Positions 15,041 to 30,552 of a stretch of 64,000 bases of DNA are shown here, piece by piece. This DNA is from Lophius americanus. Taxonomy: Eukaryota > Chordata > Actinopteri > Lophiiformes > Lophiidae. The notes beneath the pieces were generated by a model, which saw only the letters and a program-made list of their open reading frames with translations, made no database searches and was not told the origin of the DNA. A program made the position numbers and the translations under genes. The stretch's first letter is position 1, and each line of letters opens with the position of its first letter. The stretch lies in NCBI GenBank assembly GCA_037951165.1, contig JBBDHG010000030.1:1061001-1125000 (forward strand), written 5' to 3'.

Positions 15041-17777
15041 CATCTCCACAGTAACCATATCATCTCCATAGTAACCACATCATCACTACAGTAACCACAT
15101 TATTTCCACAGTAACCACATCATTTCAACAGTAACCCCATCATCACTACAGTAACCACATCCTCACTACAGTGACAACGTCATCACTACAGTAACCACAT
15201 CATCACCAGAGTAACTACATCATCACTACAGTAACCACATCATCTCCACAGTAACCACATCGTCACTAAAGTAACCACATCATCAATACAGTAACCACAT
15301 CATCAATACAGTAACCACATCATCACTGCAGTAACCACATCATCGCCACAGTAACCACATCATCTCCACAGTAACCACAACATCACCGCAGTAACCACAT
15401 CATCAATACAGTAACCACATCATCAATACAGTAACCACATCATCACTGCAGTAACCACATCATCGCCACAGTAACCACATCATCTCCACAGTAACCACAA
15501 CATCACTACAGTAACCACATGATTGCCGCAGTAACCATATCATCTCCACAGTAACCACATCATCACTACAGTAACCACATTATCACTAGAGTAACCACAT
15601 CATCACCACAGTAACCACATCATCTCGACAGAAAACCACATCATCACTACATTAACCACATCATCACTACAGTAACCACATGATCTCCACTGTAACCAAA
15701 TCATCACTACAGTAACCATATCATCTCCATAGTAACCACATCATCACTACAGTAACCACATTATTTCCACAGTAACCACATCATTTCAACAGTAACCCCA
15801 TCATCACTACAGTAACCACATCATCACTACAGTGACAACATCATCACTACAGTAACACCATTGTCACTACAGTGACCACATCATCACTACAGTAAACACA
15901 TCATCACCAGAGTAACCACATCATCACTACAGTAACCACATCATCTCCACGGTAACCACATCATCACCACAGTAGCCACATCATCACTACATTAACCACA
16001 TCATCACTACTGTAACCACATCATCACTACAGTAACCATATCATCTCCACAGTAACCACATCATCACTAGAGTAACCACATTATTTCCACAGTAACCACA
16101 TAATCTCTACAGTAACCCCATCATCACTACAGTAACCACATCATCACTACAGTAACAACATCATCACTACAGTAACCACATCGTCACTACAGTGACCACA
16201 TCATCACTAAAGTAAACACATCATCTCCACAATAATAACATCATCACCGCAGTAACCACATCATCAATACAGTAACCACATCATCAATACAGTAACCACA
16301 TCATCACTGCAGTAACCCCATCATCGCCACAGTAACCACATCATCTCCACAGTAACCACAACATCACTACAGTAACCACATGATTGCCACAGTAACCATA
16401 TCATCTCCACAGTAACCACATCATCACTACAGTAACCACATTATCACTAGAGTAACCACATCATCACCACAGTAACCACATCATCTCCACAGAAAACCAC
16501 ATCATCACTACAGTAACCACATCATTAACAAAGTAACCACATCATCACTACATTAACCACATCATCACTACAGTAACCACATGATCTCCACTGTAACCAA
16601 ATCATCACTACAGTAACCATATCATCTCCATAGTAACCACATCATAACTACAGTAACCACATTATTTCCACAGTAACCACATCATTTCAACAGTAACCAC
16701 ATCATCACTACAAAGACAACATCATCACTACAGTAACCACATCATCTCCACGGTAACCACATCATCACCACAGTAGCCACATCATCACTACATTAACCAC
16801 ATCATCTCCACAGTAACCACATCATCACTAGAGTAACCACATTATTTCCACAGTAACCACATTATCTCTACAGTAACCCCATCATCACTACAGTAACCAC
16901 ATCATCACTACAGTAACAACATCATCACTACAGTAACCACATCGTCACTACAGTGACCACATCATCACCAGAGTAACCACATCATCACTACAGTAACCAC
17001 ATCATCTCCACAGTAACCACATTATCACTACAATAACCACATCATCTCCACAGTAACCACATCACCACGCCAGTAACAACATCATCACATTATTACCTAC
17101 ATCATCTCCACAGTAACCAGATCATCACTACAATAACAACATCATCAATACAGTAACCACATTATCACTAGAGTAACCACATCATCACCACAGTAACCAC
17201 ATCATCTCCAAAGTAACCACATCATCTCCACAGTAACCACATCATCTCCACAGTAACCACATCATCACCACAGTAGCCACATCATCACTACATTAACCAC
17301 ATCATCACTACAGTAACAATATCATCTCCACAGTAACCACATCATCACTAGAGTAACCACATTATTTCCACAGTAACCACATCATCTCTACAGTACCACA
17401 TCATCTCCATAGTAACCACATCATCACTAAAGTAACCACATCACCTCCACAGTAATAACATCATCACCGCAGTAACCACATCATCAATACAGTAACCACA
17501 TCATCACTGAAGTAACCACATTATCGCCACAGTAACCACATCATCACTACAGTTTCCACATCATCGCGACAGTAACTACATCATCACTACAGTAACAACA
17601 TCATCACTGCAATAACCACATCATCGCCACAGTGACCACATCATCTCCACAGTAACCACATCATTACTAAAGTAACCACCTCATCACCAGAGTAACCACA
17701 TAATCTCCACAGTAATAGCATGATCTCCACAGTAACCACATCATCACTACAGTAACCACATCATCACTACAGTAACC
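14200..17777. repeat. First unit of a 3,578-bp tandem duplication
   Basis: This unit is followed directly by a second copy starting at 17,778. AGTTTCC (14,233 and 17,811) and CGCAATAA (14,927 and 18,505) give exactly 3,578 bp. Further in, the offset drops to 3,478 (ACTACAAAGA at 16,707 and 20,185; AGTTTCC at 17,551 and 21,029), so five monomers in all differ, partly near 15,280-15,400 and 16,000. The end of this unit shows why AGTTTCC occurs twice only 260 bp apart: the 17,551 copy lies near the unit's end and the 17,811 copy near the start of the next. Confidence 0.8.
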
Positions 17778-20700
17778 ACATAATCGCCACAGTAACCACA
17801 TCATCACTACAGTTTCCACATCATCGCGACAGTAACTACATCATCACTACAGTAACAACATCATCACTGCAATAACCACATCATCGCCACAGTGACCACA
17901 TCATCTCCACAGTAACCACATCATTACTAAAGTAACCACCTCATCACCAGAGTAACCACATAATCTCCACAGTAATAACATGATCTCCACAGTAACCACA
18001 TCATCACTACAGTAACCACATCTTCGCCACAATAATCACATCATCACTACAGTAACCACATCATCACTACAGTAACCACATAATCTCCACAGTAACCACA
18101 TCATCACTACAGTAACCACATCATCTCCCCAGTAACATCATCATCACTAAAGTAACCACATCATCTCCACAGTACTAACATCTTCTCCACAGTAACCACA
18201 TCATCACTACAGCGACGACATCATCACCGCAGTAACCACATCATCACCGCAGTAACCACATCATCACTACAGTGATCACATCATCTCCACAGTAACCACA
18301 TGATCACTACAGTAACCACATCATCTCCACAGTAACTACATTACCACGCCAGTAACCACATCATCACTACAGTAACCACATCATCTCCACAGTAACCACA
18401 TCATCACTACAGTAACAACATCATTACTAAAGTAACGACAATATCACTAGAGTAACCACATCATCACTGCAGTAACCACATCATCGCCACAGTGACCCCA
18501 TCATCGCAATAACCACATCATCACTAGAGTTACCACATCATCTCCACAGTAACCACATCATTACTACAGTAAGCACATCATCACCAGAGTAACCACATCA
18601 TCACTATAGTAACCACATCATCTCCACAGTAACCATATCATCTCCATAGTAACCACATCATCACTACAGTAACCACATTATTTCCACAGTAACCACATCA
18701 TTTCAACAGTAACCCCATCATCACTACAGTAACCACATCCTCACTACAGTGACAACGTCATCACTACAGTAACCACATCATCACCAGAGTAACTACATCA
18801 TCACTACAGTAACCACATCATCTCCACAGTAACCACATCGTCACTAAAGTAACCACATCATCTCCACAATAATAACATCATCACCGCAGTAACCACATCA
18901 TCAATACAGTAACCACATCATCAATACAGTAACCACATCATCACTGCAGTAACCACATCATCGCCACAGTAACCACATCATCTCCACAGTAACCACAACA
19001 TCACTACAGTAACCACATGATTGCCGCAGTAACCATATCATCTCCACAGTAACCACATCATCACTACAGTAACCACATTATCACTAGAGTAACCACATCA
19101 TCACCACAGTAACCACATCATCTCGACAGAAAACCACATCATCACTACATTAACCACATCATCACTACAGTAACCACATGATCTCCACTGTAACCAAATC
19201 ATCACTACAGTAACCATATCATCTCCATAGTAACCACATCATCACTACAGTAACCACATTATTTCCACAGTAACCACATCATTTCAACAGTAACCCCATC
19301 ATCACTACAGTAACCACATCATCACTACAGTGACAACATCATCACTACAGTAACACCATTGTCACTACAGTGACCACATCATCACTACAGTAAACACATC
19401 ATCACCAGAGTAACCACATCATCACTACAGTAACCACATCATCTCCACGGTAACCACATCATCACCACAGTAGCCACATCATCACTACATTAACCATATC
19501 ATCTCCACAGTAACCACATCATCACTAGAGTAACCACATTATTTCCACAGTAACCACATAATCTCTACAGTAACCCCATCATCACTACAGTAACCACATC
19601 ATCACTACAGTAACAACATCATCACTACAGTAACCACATCGTCACTACAGTGACCACATCATCACTAAAGTAAACACATCATCTCCACAATAATAACATC
19701 ATCACCGCAGTAACCACATCATCAATACAGTAACCACATCATCAATACAGTAACCACATCATCACTGCAGTAACCCCATCATCGCCACAGTAACCACATC
19801 ATCTCCACAGTAACCACAACATCACTACAGTAACCACATGATTGCCACAGTAACCATATCATCTCCACAGTAACCACATCATCACTACAGTAACCACATT
19901 ATCACTAGAGTAACCACATCATCACCACAGTAACCACATCATCTCCACAGAAAACCACATCATCACTACAGTAACCACATCATTAACAAAGTAACCACAT
20001 CATCACTACATTAACCACATCATCACTACAGTAACCACATGATCTCCACTGTAACCAAATCATCACTACAGTAACCATATCATCTCCATAGTAACCACAT
20101 CATAACTACAGTAACCACATTATTTCCACAGTAACCACATCATTTCAACAGTAACCCCATCATCACTACAGTAACCACATCATCACTACAAAGACAACAT
20201 CATCACTACAGTAACCACATCATCTCCACGGTAACCACATCATCACCACAGTAGCCACATCATCACTACATTAACCACATCATCTCCACAGTAACCACAT
20301 CATCACTAGAGTAACCACATTATTTCCACAGTAACCACATTATCTCTACAGTAACCCCATCATCACTACAGTAACCACATCATCACTACAGTAACAACAT
20401 CATCACTACAGTAACCACATCGTCACTACAGTGACCACATCATCACCAGAGTAACCACATCATCACTACAGTAACCACATCATCTCCACAGTAACCACAT
20501 TATCACTACAATAACCACATCATCTCCACAGTAACCACATCACCACGCCAGTAACAACATCATCACATTATTACCTACATCATCTCCACAGTAACCAGAT
20601 CATCACTACAATAACAACATCATCAATACAGTAACCACATTATCACTAGAGTAACCACATCATCACCACAGTAACCACATCATCTCCAAAGTAACCACAT

Positions 20701-21255
20701 CATCTCCACAGTAACCACATCATCTCCACAGTAACCACATCATCACCACAGTAGCCACATCATCACTACATTAACCACATCATCACTACAGTAACAATAT
20801 CATCTCCACAGTAACCACATCATCACTAGAGTAACCACATTATTTCCACAGTAACCACATCATCTCTACAGTACCACATCATCTCCATAGTAACCACATC
20901 ATCACTAAAGTAACCACATCACCTCCACAGTAATAACATCATCACCGCAGTAACCACATCATCAATACAGTAACCACATCATCACTGAAGTAACCACATT
21001 ATCGCCACAGTAACCACATCATCACTACAGTTTCCACATCATCGCGACAGTAACTACATCATCACTACAGTAACAACATCATCACTGCAATAACCACATC
21101 ATCGCCACAGTGACCACATCATCTCCACAGTAACCACATCATTACTAAAGTAACCACCTCATCACCAGAGTAACCACATAATCTCCACAGTAATAGCATG
21201 ATCTCCACAGTAACCACATCATCACTACAGTAACCACATCATCACTACAGTAACC
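17778..21255. repeat. Second unit of the 3,578-bp tandem duplication
   Basis: The unit starts within a monomer. The sequence before the junction reads ...CACTACAGTAACCACATA, as at 21,238-21,255, but continues with ATCGCC as at 14,203, instead of ATCTCC as at 21,256. This is the expected signature of an exchange between misaligned copies. The unit is about 3,478 bp, 100 bp shorter than the first through loss of whole monomers, including a 40-bp loss near 19,494. Confidence 0.75.
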
Positions 21256-23074
21256 ACATAATCTCCACAGTAACCACATCATCACTACAGTAACCACATC
21301 ATCTCCCCAGTAACATCATCATCACTAAAGTAACCACATCATCTCCACAGTACTAACATCTTCTCCACAGTAACCACATCATCACTACAGCGACGACATC
21401 ATCACCGCAGTAACCACATCATCACCGCAGTAACCACATCATCACTACAGTGATCACATCATCTCCACAGTAACCACATGATCACTACAGTAACCACATC
21501 ATCTCCACAGTAACTACATTACCACGCCAGTAACCACATCATCACTACAGTAACCACATCATCTCCACAGTAACCACATCATCACTACAGTAACAACATC
21601 ATTACTAAAGTAACGACAATATCACTAGAGTAACCACATCATCACTGCAGTAACCACATCATCGCCACAGTGACCCCATCATCGCAATAACCACATCATC
21701 ACTAGAGTTACCACATCATCTCTACAGTAACCACATCATTACTACAGTAAGCACATCATCACCAGAGTAACCACATCATCACTATAGTAACCACATCATC
21801 TCCACAGTAACCACATCATCTCCACAGTAACCACATCATCACTAAAGTAACCACATCATCTCCAAAGTAACCACATCATTACTACAGTAACCACATCATC
21901 ACTACAGTAACCACATCATCACCAGAGTAACCACATCATCACTACAGTAACCACATCATCTCCACAGTAACCACATCATCTCCACAGTAACCACATCATC
22001 ACTAAAGTAACCACATCATCTCCACAGTAACCACATCATCTCCACAGTAACCACATCATCACTAAAGTAACCACATCATCTCCAAAGTAACCACATCATT
22101 ACTACAGTAACCACATCATCACTACAGTAACCACATCATCACCAGAGTAACCACATCATCACTACAGTAACCACATCATCTCCACAGTAATCACATCATC
22201 ACTACAGTAACAACATAGTCTCCACAGTAACCACATCATCACTACAGTGACCACATCATCTCCACAGTAACCACATCATTACTACAGTAACCACCTCATC
22301 ACCAGAGTAACCACATCATCTCCACAGTAATAACATCTTCTCCCCAGTAACATCATCATCACTACAGTAACCACATCTTCACCACAATAATCACATCATC
22401 ACTACAGTAACCACATCATCACTACAGTAACCACATAATCTCCACAGTAACCACATCATCGCTACAGTAACCACATCATCTCCCCAGTAACATCATCATC
22501 ACTAAAGTAACCACATCATCTCCACAGTAATAACATCTTCTCCACAGTAACCACATCATCACTACAGCGACGACATCATCACCGCAGTAACCACATCATC
22601 ACCGCAGTAACCACATCATCACTACAGTGATCACATCCTCTCCACAGTAACCACATGATCACTACAGTAACCACATCATCTCCACAGTAACCACATTACC
22701 ACGCCAGTAACCACATCATCACTACAGTAACATCATCACTAAAGTAACGACAATATCACTAGAGTAACCACATCATCACTACAGTAACCACATTATTTCC
22801 AGCAGTAACCAGCTCATCTCTACAGTAACCACATCACTACTACAGTAACCACATCATCTCCACAGTAACCACATCATCACTACAGTAACATCATCACTAA
22901 AGTAACGACAATATCACTAGAGTAACCACATCATCACTGCAGTAACCACATCATCGCCACAGTGACCACATCATCGCAATAACACCATCATCACTAGAGT
23001 TACCACATCATCTCCACAGTAACCACATCATTACTACAGTAACCAAATCATCACCACAGTAACCACATCATCAC
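19494..23074. repeat. Bridge block between middle zone and core
   Basis: The block is the later copy of 10,130-13,490 (offset 9,364 rising to 9,624, then 9,584). Around 21,961-22,200 it has an extra run of CACTAAAG/CTCCACAG/CTCCAAAG monomers not present after 12,615. From 22,721 it contains the full core marker set (two 17-bp GTAACATCATCACTAAA monomers, one 21-bp ATTTCCAGCAG monomer, and CGCAATAA at 22,975), so the core HOR begins inside it. Confidence 0.7.
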
Positions 23075-25262
23075 TAAAGTAACCACATCATCTCCACAGT
23101 AACCACATCATCACTAAAGTAACCACATCATCTCCACAGTAACCACATCATTACTACAGTAACCACATCATCACTACAGTAACCACATCATCACCAGAGT
23201 AACCAAATCATCACTACAGTAACGACATCATCTCCACAGTAACCACATCATCTCCCCAGTAACATCATCATCTCCCCAGTAACATCATCATCACTAAAGT
23301 AACCACATCATCTCCACAGTAACCACATCATTACTACAGTAACCACATCATCACTACAGTAACCACATCATCACCAGAGTAACCACATCATCACTACAGT
23401 AACCACATCATCTCCACAGTAATCACATCATCACTACAGTAACAACATAGTCTCCACAGTAACCACATCATCACTACAGTGACCACATCATCTCCACAGT
23501 AACCACATCATTACTACAGTAACCACCTCATCACCAGAGTAACCACATCATCTCCACAGTAATAACATCTTCTCCCCAGTAACATCATCATCACTACAGT
23601 AACCACATCTTCACCACAATAATCACATCATCACTACAGTAACCACATCATCACTACAGTAACCACATAATCTCCACAGTAACCACATCATCACTACAGT
23701 AACCACATCATCTCCCCAGTAACATCATCATCACTAAAGTAACCACATCATCTCCACAGTAATAACATCTTCTCCACAGTAACCACATCATCACTACAGC
23801 GACGACATCATCACCGCAGTAACCACATCATCACCGCAGTAACTACATCATCACTACAGTGATCACATCATCGCCACAGTGACCCCATCATCGCAATAAC
23901 CACATCATCACTAGAGTTACCACATCATCTCCACAGTAACCACATCATTACTACAGTAAGCACATCATCACCAGAGTAACCACATCATCACTATAGTAAC
24001 CACATCATCTCCAAAGTAACAACATCATCTCCACAGTAACCACATCATCACTAAAGTAACCACATCATCTCCAAAGTAACCACATCATTACTACAGTAAC
24101 CACATCATCACTACAGTAACCACATCATCACCAGAGTAACCACATCATCACTACAGTAACGACATCATCTCCACAGTAACCACATCATCTCCCCAGTAAC
24201 ATCATCATCTCCCCAGTAACATCATCATCACCGCAGTAACCACATCATCACCGCAGTAACTACATCATCACTACAGTGATCACATCATCGCCACAGTGAC
24301 CCCATCATCGCAATAACCACATCATCACTAGAGTTACCACATCATCTCCACAGTAACCACATCATTACTACAGTAAGCACATCATCACCAGAGTAACCAC
24401 ATCATCACTATAGTAACCACATCATCTCCACAGTAACCACATCATCTCCACAGTAACCACATCATCACTAAAGTAACCACATCATCTCCAAAGTAACCAC
24501 ATCATTACTACAGTAACCACATCATCACTACAGTAACCACATCATCACCAGAGTAACCACATCATCACTACAGTAACCACATCATCTCCACAGTAATCAC
24601 ATCATCACTACAGTAACAACATAGTCTCCACAGTAACCACATCATCACTACAGTGACCACATCATCTCCACAGTAACCACATCATTACTACAGTAACCAC
24701 CTCATCACCAGAGTAACCACATCATCTCCACAGTAATAACATCTTCTCCCCAGTAACATCATCATCACTACAGTAACCACATCTTCACCACAATAATCAC
24801 ATCATCACTACAGTAACCACATCATCACTACAGTAACCACATAATCTCCACAGTAACCACATCATCGCTACAGTAACCACATCATCTCCCCAGTAACATC
24901 ATCATCACTAAAGTAACCACATCATCTCCACAGTAATAACATCTTCTCCACAGTAACCACATCATCACTACAGCGACGACATCATCACCGCAGTAACCAC
25001 ATCATCACCGCAGTAACCACATCATCACTACAGTGATCACATCCTCTCCACAGTAACCACATGATCACTACAGTAACCACATCATCTCCACAGTAACCAC
25101 ATTACCACGCCAGTAACCACATCATCACTACAGTAACCACATCATCTCCACAGTAACCACATCATCACTACAGTAACATCATCACTAAAGTAACGACAAT
25201 ATCACTAGAGTAACCACATCATCACTGCAGTAACCACATCATCGCCACAGTGACCACATCAT

Positions 25263-26534
25263 CGCAATAACCACATCATCACTAGAGTTACCACATCATC
25301 TCCACAGTAACCACATCATTACTACAGTAACCAAATCATCACCACAGTAACCACATCATCACTAAAGTAACCACATCATCTCCACAGTAACCACATTATC
25401 ACTAAAGTAACCACATCATCTCCACAGTAACCACATCATTACTACAGTAACCACATCATCACTACAGTAACCACATCATCACCAGAGTAACCAAATCATC
25501 ACTACAGTAACGACATCATCTCCACAGTAACCACATCATCTCCCCAGTAACATCATCATCTCCCCAGTAACATCATCATCACTAAAGTAACCACATCATC
25601 TCCACAGTAACCACATCATTACTACAGTAACCACATCATCACTACAGTAACCACATCATCACCAGAGTAACCACATCATCACTACAGTAACCACATCATC
25701 TCCACAGTAATCACATCATCACTACAGTAACAACATAGTCTCCACAGTAACCACATCATCACTACAGTGACCACATCATCTCCACAGTAACCACATCATT
25801 ACTACAGTAACCACCTCATCACCAGAGTAACCACATCATCTCCACAGTAATAACATCTTCTCCCCAGTAACATCATCATCACTACAGTAACCACATCTTC
25901 ACCACAATAATCACATCATCACTACAGTAACCACATCATCACTACAGTAACCACATAATCTCCACAGTAACCACATCATCACTACAGTAACCACATCATC
26001 TCCCCAGTAACATCATCATCACTAAAGTAACCACATCATCTCCACGGTAATAACATCTTCTCCACAGTAACCACATCATCACTACAGCGACGACATCATC
26101 ACCGCAGTAACCACATCATCACCGCAGTAACTACATCATCACTACAGTGATCACATCATCTCCACAGTAACCACATGATCACTACAGTAACCACATCATC
26201 TCCACAGTAACCACATTACCACGCCAGTAACCACATCATCACTACAGTAACCACATCATCTCCACAGTAACCACATCATCACTACAGTAACATCATCACT
26301 AAAGTAACGACGATATCACTAGAGTAACCACATCATCACTACAGTAACCACATTATTTCCAGCAGTAACCAACTCATCTCTACAGTAACCACATCACTAC
26401 TACAGTAACCACATCATCTCCACAGTAACCACATCATCACTACAGTAACATCATCACTAAAGTAACGACAATATCACTAGAGTAACCACATCATCACTGC
26501 AGTAACCACATCATCGCCACAGTGACCACGTCAT
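25263..26534. repeat. 64-monomer HOR unit, 1,272 bp (copy 1)
   Basis: The unit runs from one CGCAATAA landmark to the next. 1,272 = 64 x 20 - 8, the -8 coming from three 17-bp monomers and one 21-bp monomer. It contains the GACGATATCAC variant, which makes a GATATC site at 26,312. Confidence 0.8.
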
Positions 26535-27366
26535 CGCAATAACCACATCATCACTAGAGTTACCACATCATCTCCACAGTAACCACATCATTACTACAGT
26601 AACCAAATCATCACCACAGTAACCACATCATCACTAAAGTAACCACATCATCTCCACAGTAACCACATCATCACTAAAGTAACCACATCATCTCCACAGT
26701 AACCACATCATTACTACAGTAACCACATCATCACTACAGTAACCACATCATCACCAGAGTAACCAAATCATCACTACAGTAACGACATCATCTCCACAGT
26801 AACCACATCATCTCCCCAGTAACATCATCATCTCCCCAGTAACATCATCATCACTAAAGTAACCACATCATCTCCACAGTAATAACATCTTCTCCACAGT
26901 AACCACATCATCACTACAGCGACGACATCATCACCGCAGTAACCACATCATCACCGCAGTAACCACATCATCACTACAGTGATCACATCATCTCCACAGT
27001 AACCACATGATCATTACAGTAACCACATCATCTCCACAGTAACCACATTACCACGCCAGTAACCACATCATCACTACAGTAACCACATCATCTCCACAGT
27101 AACCACATCATCACTACAGTAACATCATCACTAAAGTAACGACAATATCACTAGAGTAACCACATCATCACTACAGTAACCACATTATTTCCAGCAGTAA
27201 CCAGCTCATCTCTACAGTAACCACATCACTACTACAGTAACCACATCATCTCCACAGTAACCACATCATCACTACAGTAACATCATCACTAAAGTAACGA
27301 CAATATCACTAGAGTAACCACATCATCACTGCAGTAACCACATCATCGCCACAGTGACCACATCAT
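26535..27366. repeat. 42-monomer HOR unit, 832 bp (copy 1)
   Basis: 832 = 42 x 20 - 8 with the same four phase-changing monomers as the longer units. This short form lacks the run of monomers near CACAATAATCAC, CATAGTCTCC and CACCTCATCACCAG that the 64-monomer form has. It carries GACAATATC in place of GACGATATC. Confidence 0.8.
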
Positions 27367-30300
27367 CGCAATAACCACATCATCACTAGAGTTACCACAT
27401 CATCTCCACAGTAACCACATCATTACTACAGTAACCAAATCATCACCACAGTAACCACATCATCACTAAAGTAACCACATCATCTCCACAGTAACCACAT
27501 CATCACTAAAGTAACCACATCATCTCCACAGTAACCACATCATTACTACAGTAACCACATCATCACTACAGTAACCACATCATCACCAGAGTAACCACAT
27601 CATCACTACAGTAACGACATCATCTCCACAGTAACCACATCATCTCCCCAGTAACATCATCATCTCCCCAGTAACATCATCATCACTAAAGTAACCACAT
27701 CATCTCCACAGTAACCACATCATTACTACAGTAACCACATCATCACTACAGTAACCACATCATCACCAGAGTAACCACATCATCACTACAGTAACCACAT
27801 CATCTCCACAGTAATCACATCATCACTACAGTAACAACATAGTCTCCACAGTAACCACATCATCACTACAGTGACCACATCATCTCCACAGTAACCACAT
27901 CATTACTACAGTAACCACCTCATCACCAGAGTAACCACATCATCTCCACAGTAATAACATCTTCTCCCCAGTAACATCATCATCACTACAGTAACCACAT
28001 CTTCACCACAATAATCACATCATCACTACAGTAACCACATCATCACTACAGTAACCACATAATCTCCACAGTAACCACATCATCACTACAGTAACCACAT
28101 CATCTCCCCAGTAACATCATCATCACTAAAGTAACCACATCATCTCCACAGTAATAACATCTTCTCCACAGTAACCACATCATCACTACAGCGACGACAT
28201 CATCACCGCAGTAACCACATCATCACCGCAGTAACTACATCATCACTACAGTGATCACATCATCGCCACAGTGACCCCATCATCGCAATAACCACATCAT
28301 CACTAGAGTTACCACATCATCTCCACAGTAACCACATCATTACTACAGTAAGCACATCATCACCAGAGTAACCACATCATCACTATAGTAACCACATCAT
28401 CTCCACAGTAACCACATCATCTCCACAGTAACCACATCATCACTAAAGTAACCACATCATCTCCAAAGTAACCACATCATTACTACAGTAACCACATCAT
28501 CACTACAGTAACCACATCATCACCAGAGTAACCACATCATCACTACAGTAACCACATCATCTCCACAGTAATCACATCATCACTACAGTAACAACATAGT
28601 CTCCACAGTAACCACATCATCACTACAGTGACCACATCATCTCCACAGTAACCACATCATTACTACAGTAACCACCTCATCACCAGAGTAACCACATCAT
28701 CTCCACAGTAATAACATCTTCTCCCCAGTAACATCATCATCACTACAGTAACCACATCTTCACCACAATAATCACATCATCTCCACAGTAACCACATCAT
28801 CTCCCCAGTAACATCATCATCTCCCCAGTAACATCATCATCACTAAAGTAACCACATCATCTCCACAGTAACCACATCATTACTACAGTAACCACATCAT
28901 CACTACAGTAACCACATCATCACCAGAGTAACCACATCATCACTACAGTAACCACATCATCTCCACAGTAATCACATCATCACTACAGTAACAACATAGT
29001 CTCCACAGTAACCACATCATCACTACAGTGACCACATCCTCTCCACAGTAACCACATCATTACTACAGTAACCACCTCATCACCAGAGTAACCACATCAT
29101 CTCCACAGTAATAACATCTTCTCCCCAGTAACATCATCATCACTACAGTAACCACATCTTCACCACAATAATCACATCATCACTACAGTAACCACATCAT
29201 CACTACAGTAACCACATAATCTCCACAGTAACCACATCATCACTACAGTAACCACATCATCTCCCCAGTAACATCATCATCACTAAAGTAACCACATCAT
29301 CTCCACAGTAATAACATCTTCTCCACAGTAACCACATCATCACTACAGCGACGACATCATCACCGCAGTAACCACATCATCACCGCAGTAACTACATCAT
29401 CACTACAGTGATCACATCATCGCCACAGTGACCCCATCATCGCAATAACCACATCATCACTAGAGTTACCACATCATCTCCACAGTAACCACATCATTAC
29501 TACAGTAAGCACATCATCACCAGAGTAACCACATCATCACTATAGTAACCACATCATCTCCACAGTAACCACATCATCTCCACAGTAACCACATCATCAC
29601 TAAAGTAACCACATCATCTCCAAAGTAAAAACATCATTACTACAGTAACCACATCATCACTACAGTAACCACATCATCACCAGAGTAACCACATCATCAC
29701 TACAGTAACCACATCATCTCCACAGTAATCACATCATCACTACAGTAACAACATAGTCTCCACAGTAACCACATCATCACTACAGTGACCACATCATCTC
29801 CACAGTAACCACATCATTACTACAGTAACCACCTCATCACCAGAGTAACCACATCATCTCCACAGTAATAACATCTTCTCCCCAGTAACATCATCATCAC
29901 TACAGTAACCACATCTTCACCACAATAATCACATCATCACTACAGTAACCACATCATCACTACAGTAACCACATAATCTCCACAGTAACCACATCATCGC
30001 TACAGTAACCACATCATCTCCCCAGTAACATCATCATCACTAAAGTAACCACATCATCTCCACAGTAATAACATCTTCTCCACAGTAACCACATCATCAC
30101 TACAGCGACGACATCATCACCGCAGTAACCACATCATCACCGCAGTAACCACATCATCACTACAGTGATCACATCCTCTCCACAGTAACCACATGATCAC
30201 TACAGTAACCACATCATCTCCACAGTAACCACATTACCACGCCAGTAACCACATCATCACTACAGTAACCACATCATCTCCACAGTAACCACATCATCAC

Positions 30301-30552
30301 TACAGTAACATCATCACTAAAGTAACGACAATATCACTAGAGTAACCACATCATCACTACAGTAACCACATTATTTCCAGCAGTAACCATCTCATCTCTA
30401 CAGTAACCACATCACTACTACAGTAACCACATCATCTCCACAGTAACCACATCATCACTACAGTAACATCATCACTAAAGTAACGACAATATCACTAGAG
30501 TAACCACATCATCACTGCAGTAACCACATCATCGCCACAGTGACCACATCAT

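Larger units (their letters stand above)
9358..21979. repeat. Middle zone: 3.2-3.6 kb higher-order blocks
   Basis: Long runs of variant monomers recur in fixed order. Marks include GTTTCC (AGTTTCC at 11,665, 14,233, 17,551, 17,811, 21,029), ACTACAAAGA (10,821, 16,707, 20,185) and the 17-bp monomer with CGCAATAA (12,319, 13,391, 14,927, 18,505, 21,683). The spacings show at least three large blocks, with steps that are multiples of 20 bp when monomers were gained or lost. Monomers with AGCGACGAC and ATCTTCTCC first appear here and continue into the core. No gene or foreign insertion is seen. Confidence 0.8.
24230..28264. repeat. Left copy of a 4.0-kb core duplication (offset 5,132/5,290)
   Basis: This block matches 29,362-33,554. 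The offset is 5,132 at the start (CGCAATAA at 24,309 and 29,441) and 5,290 from CGCAATAA 25,263/30,553 onward (26,535/31,825; 27,367/32,657; GATATC at 26,312/31,602). The 158-bp step is one extra run near 30,320-30,480 that holds an ATTTCCAGCAG and a GTAACATCATCACTAAA monomer. In the part after 25.3 kb I noticed about seven single-base differences in roughly 2.9 kb. The match stops at 28,264, where CATCG here faces CATCT in the other copy. Confidence 0.8.
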
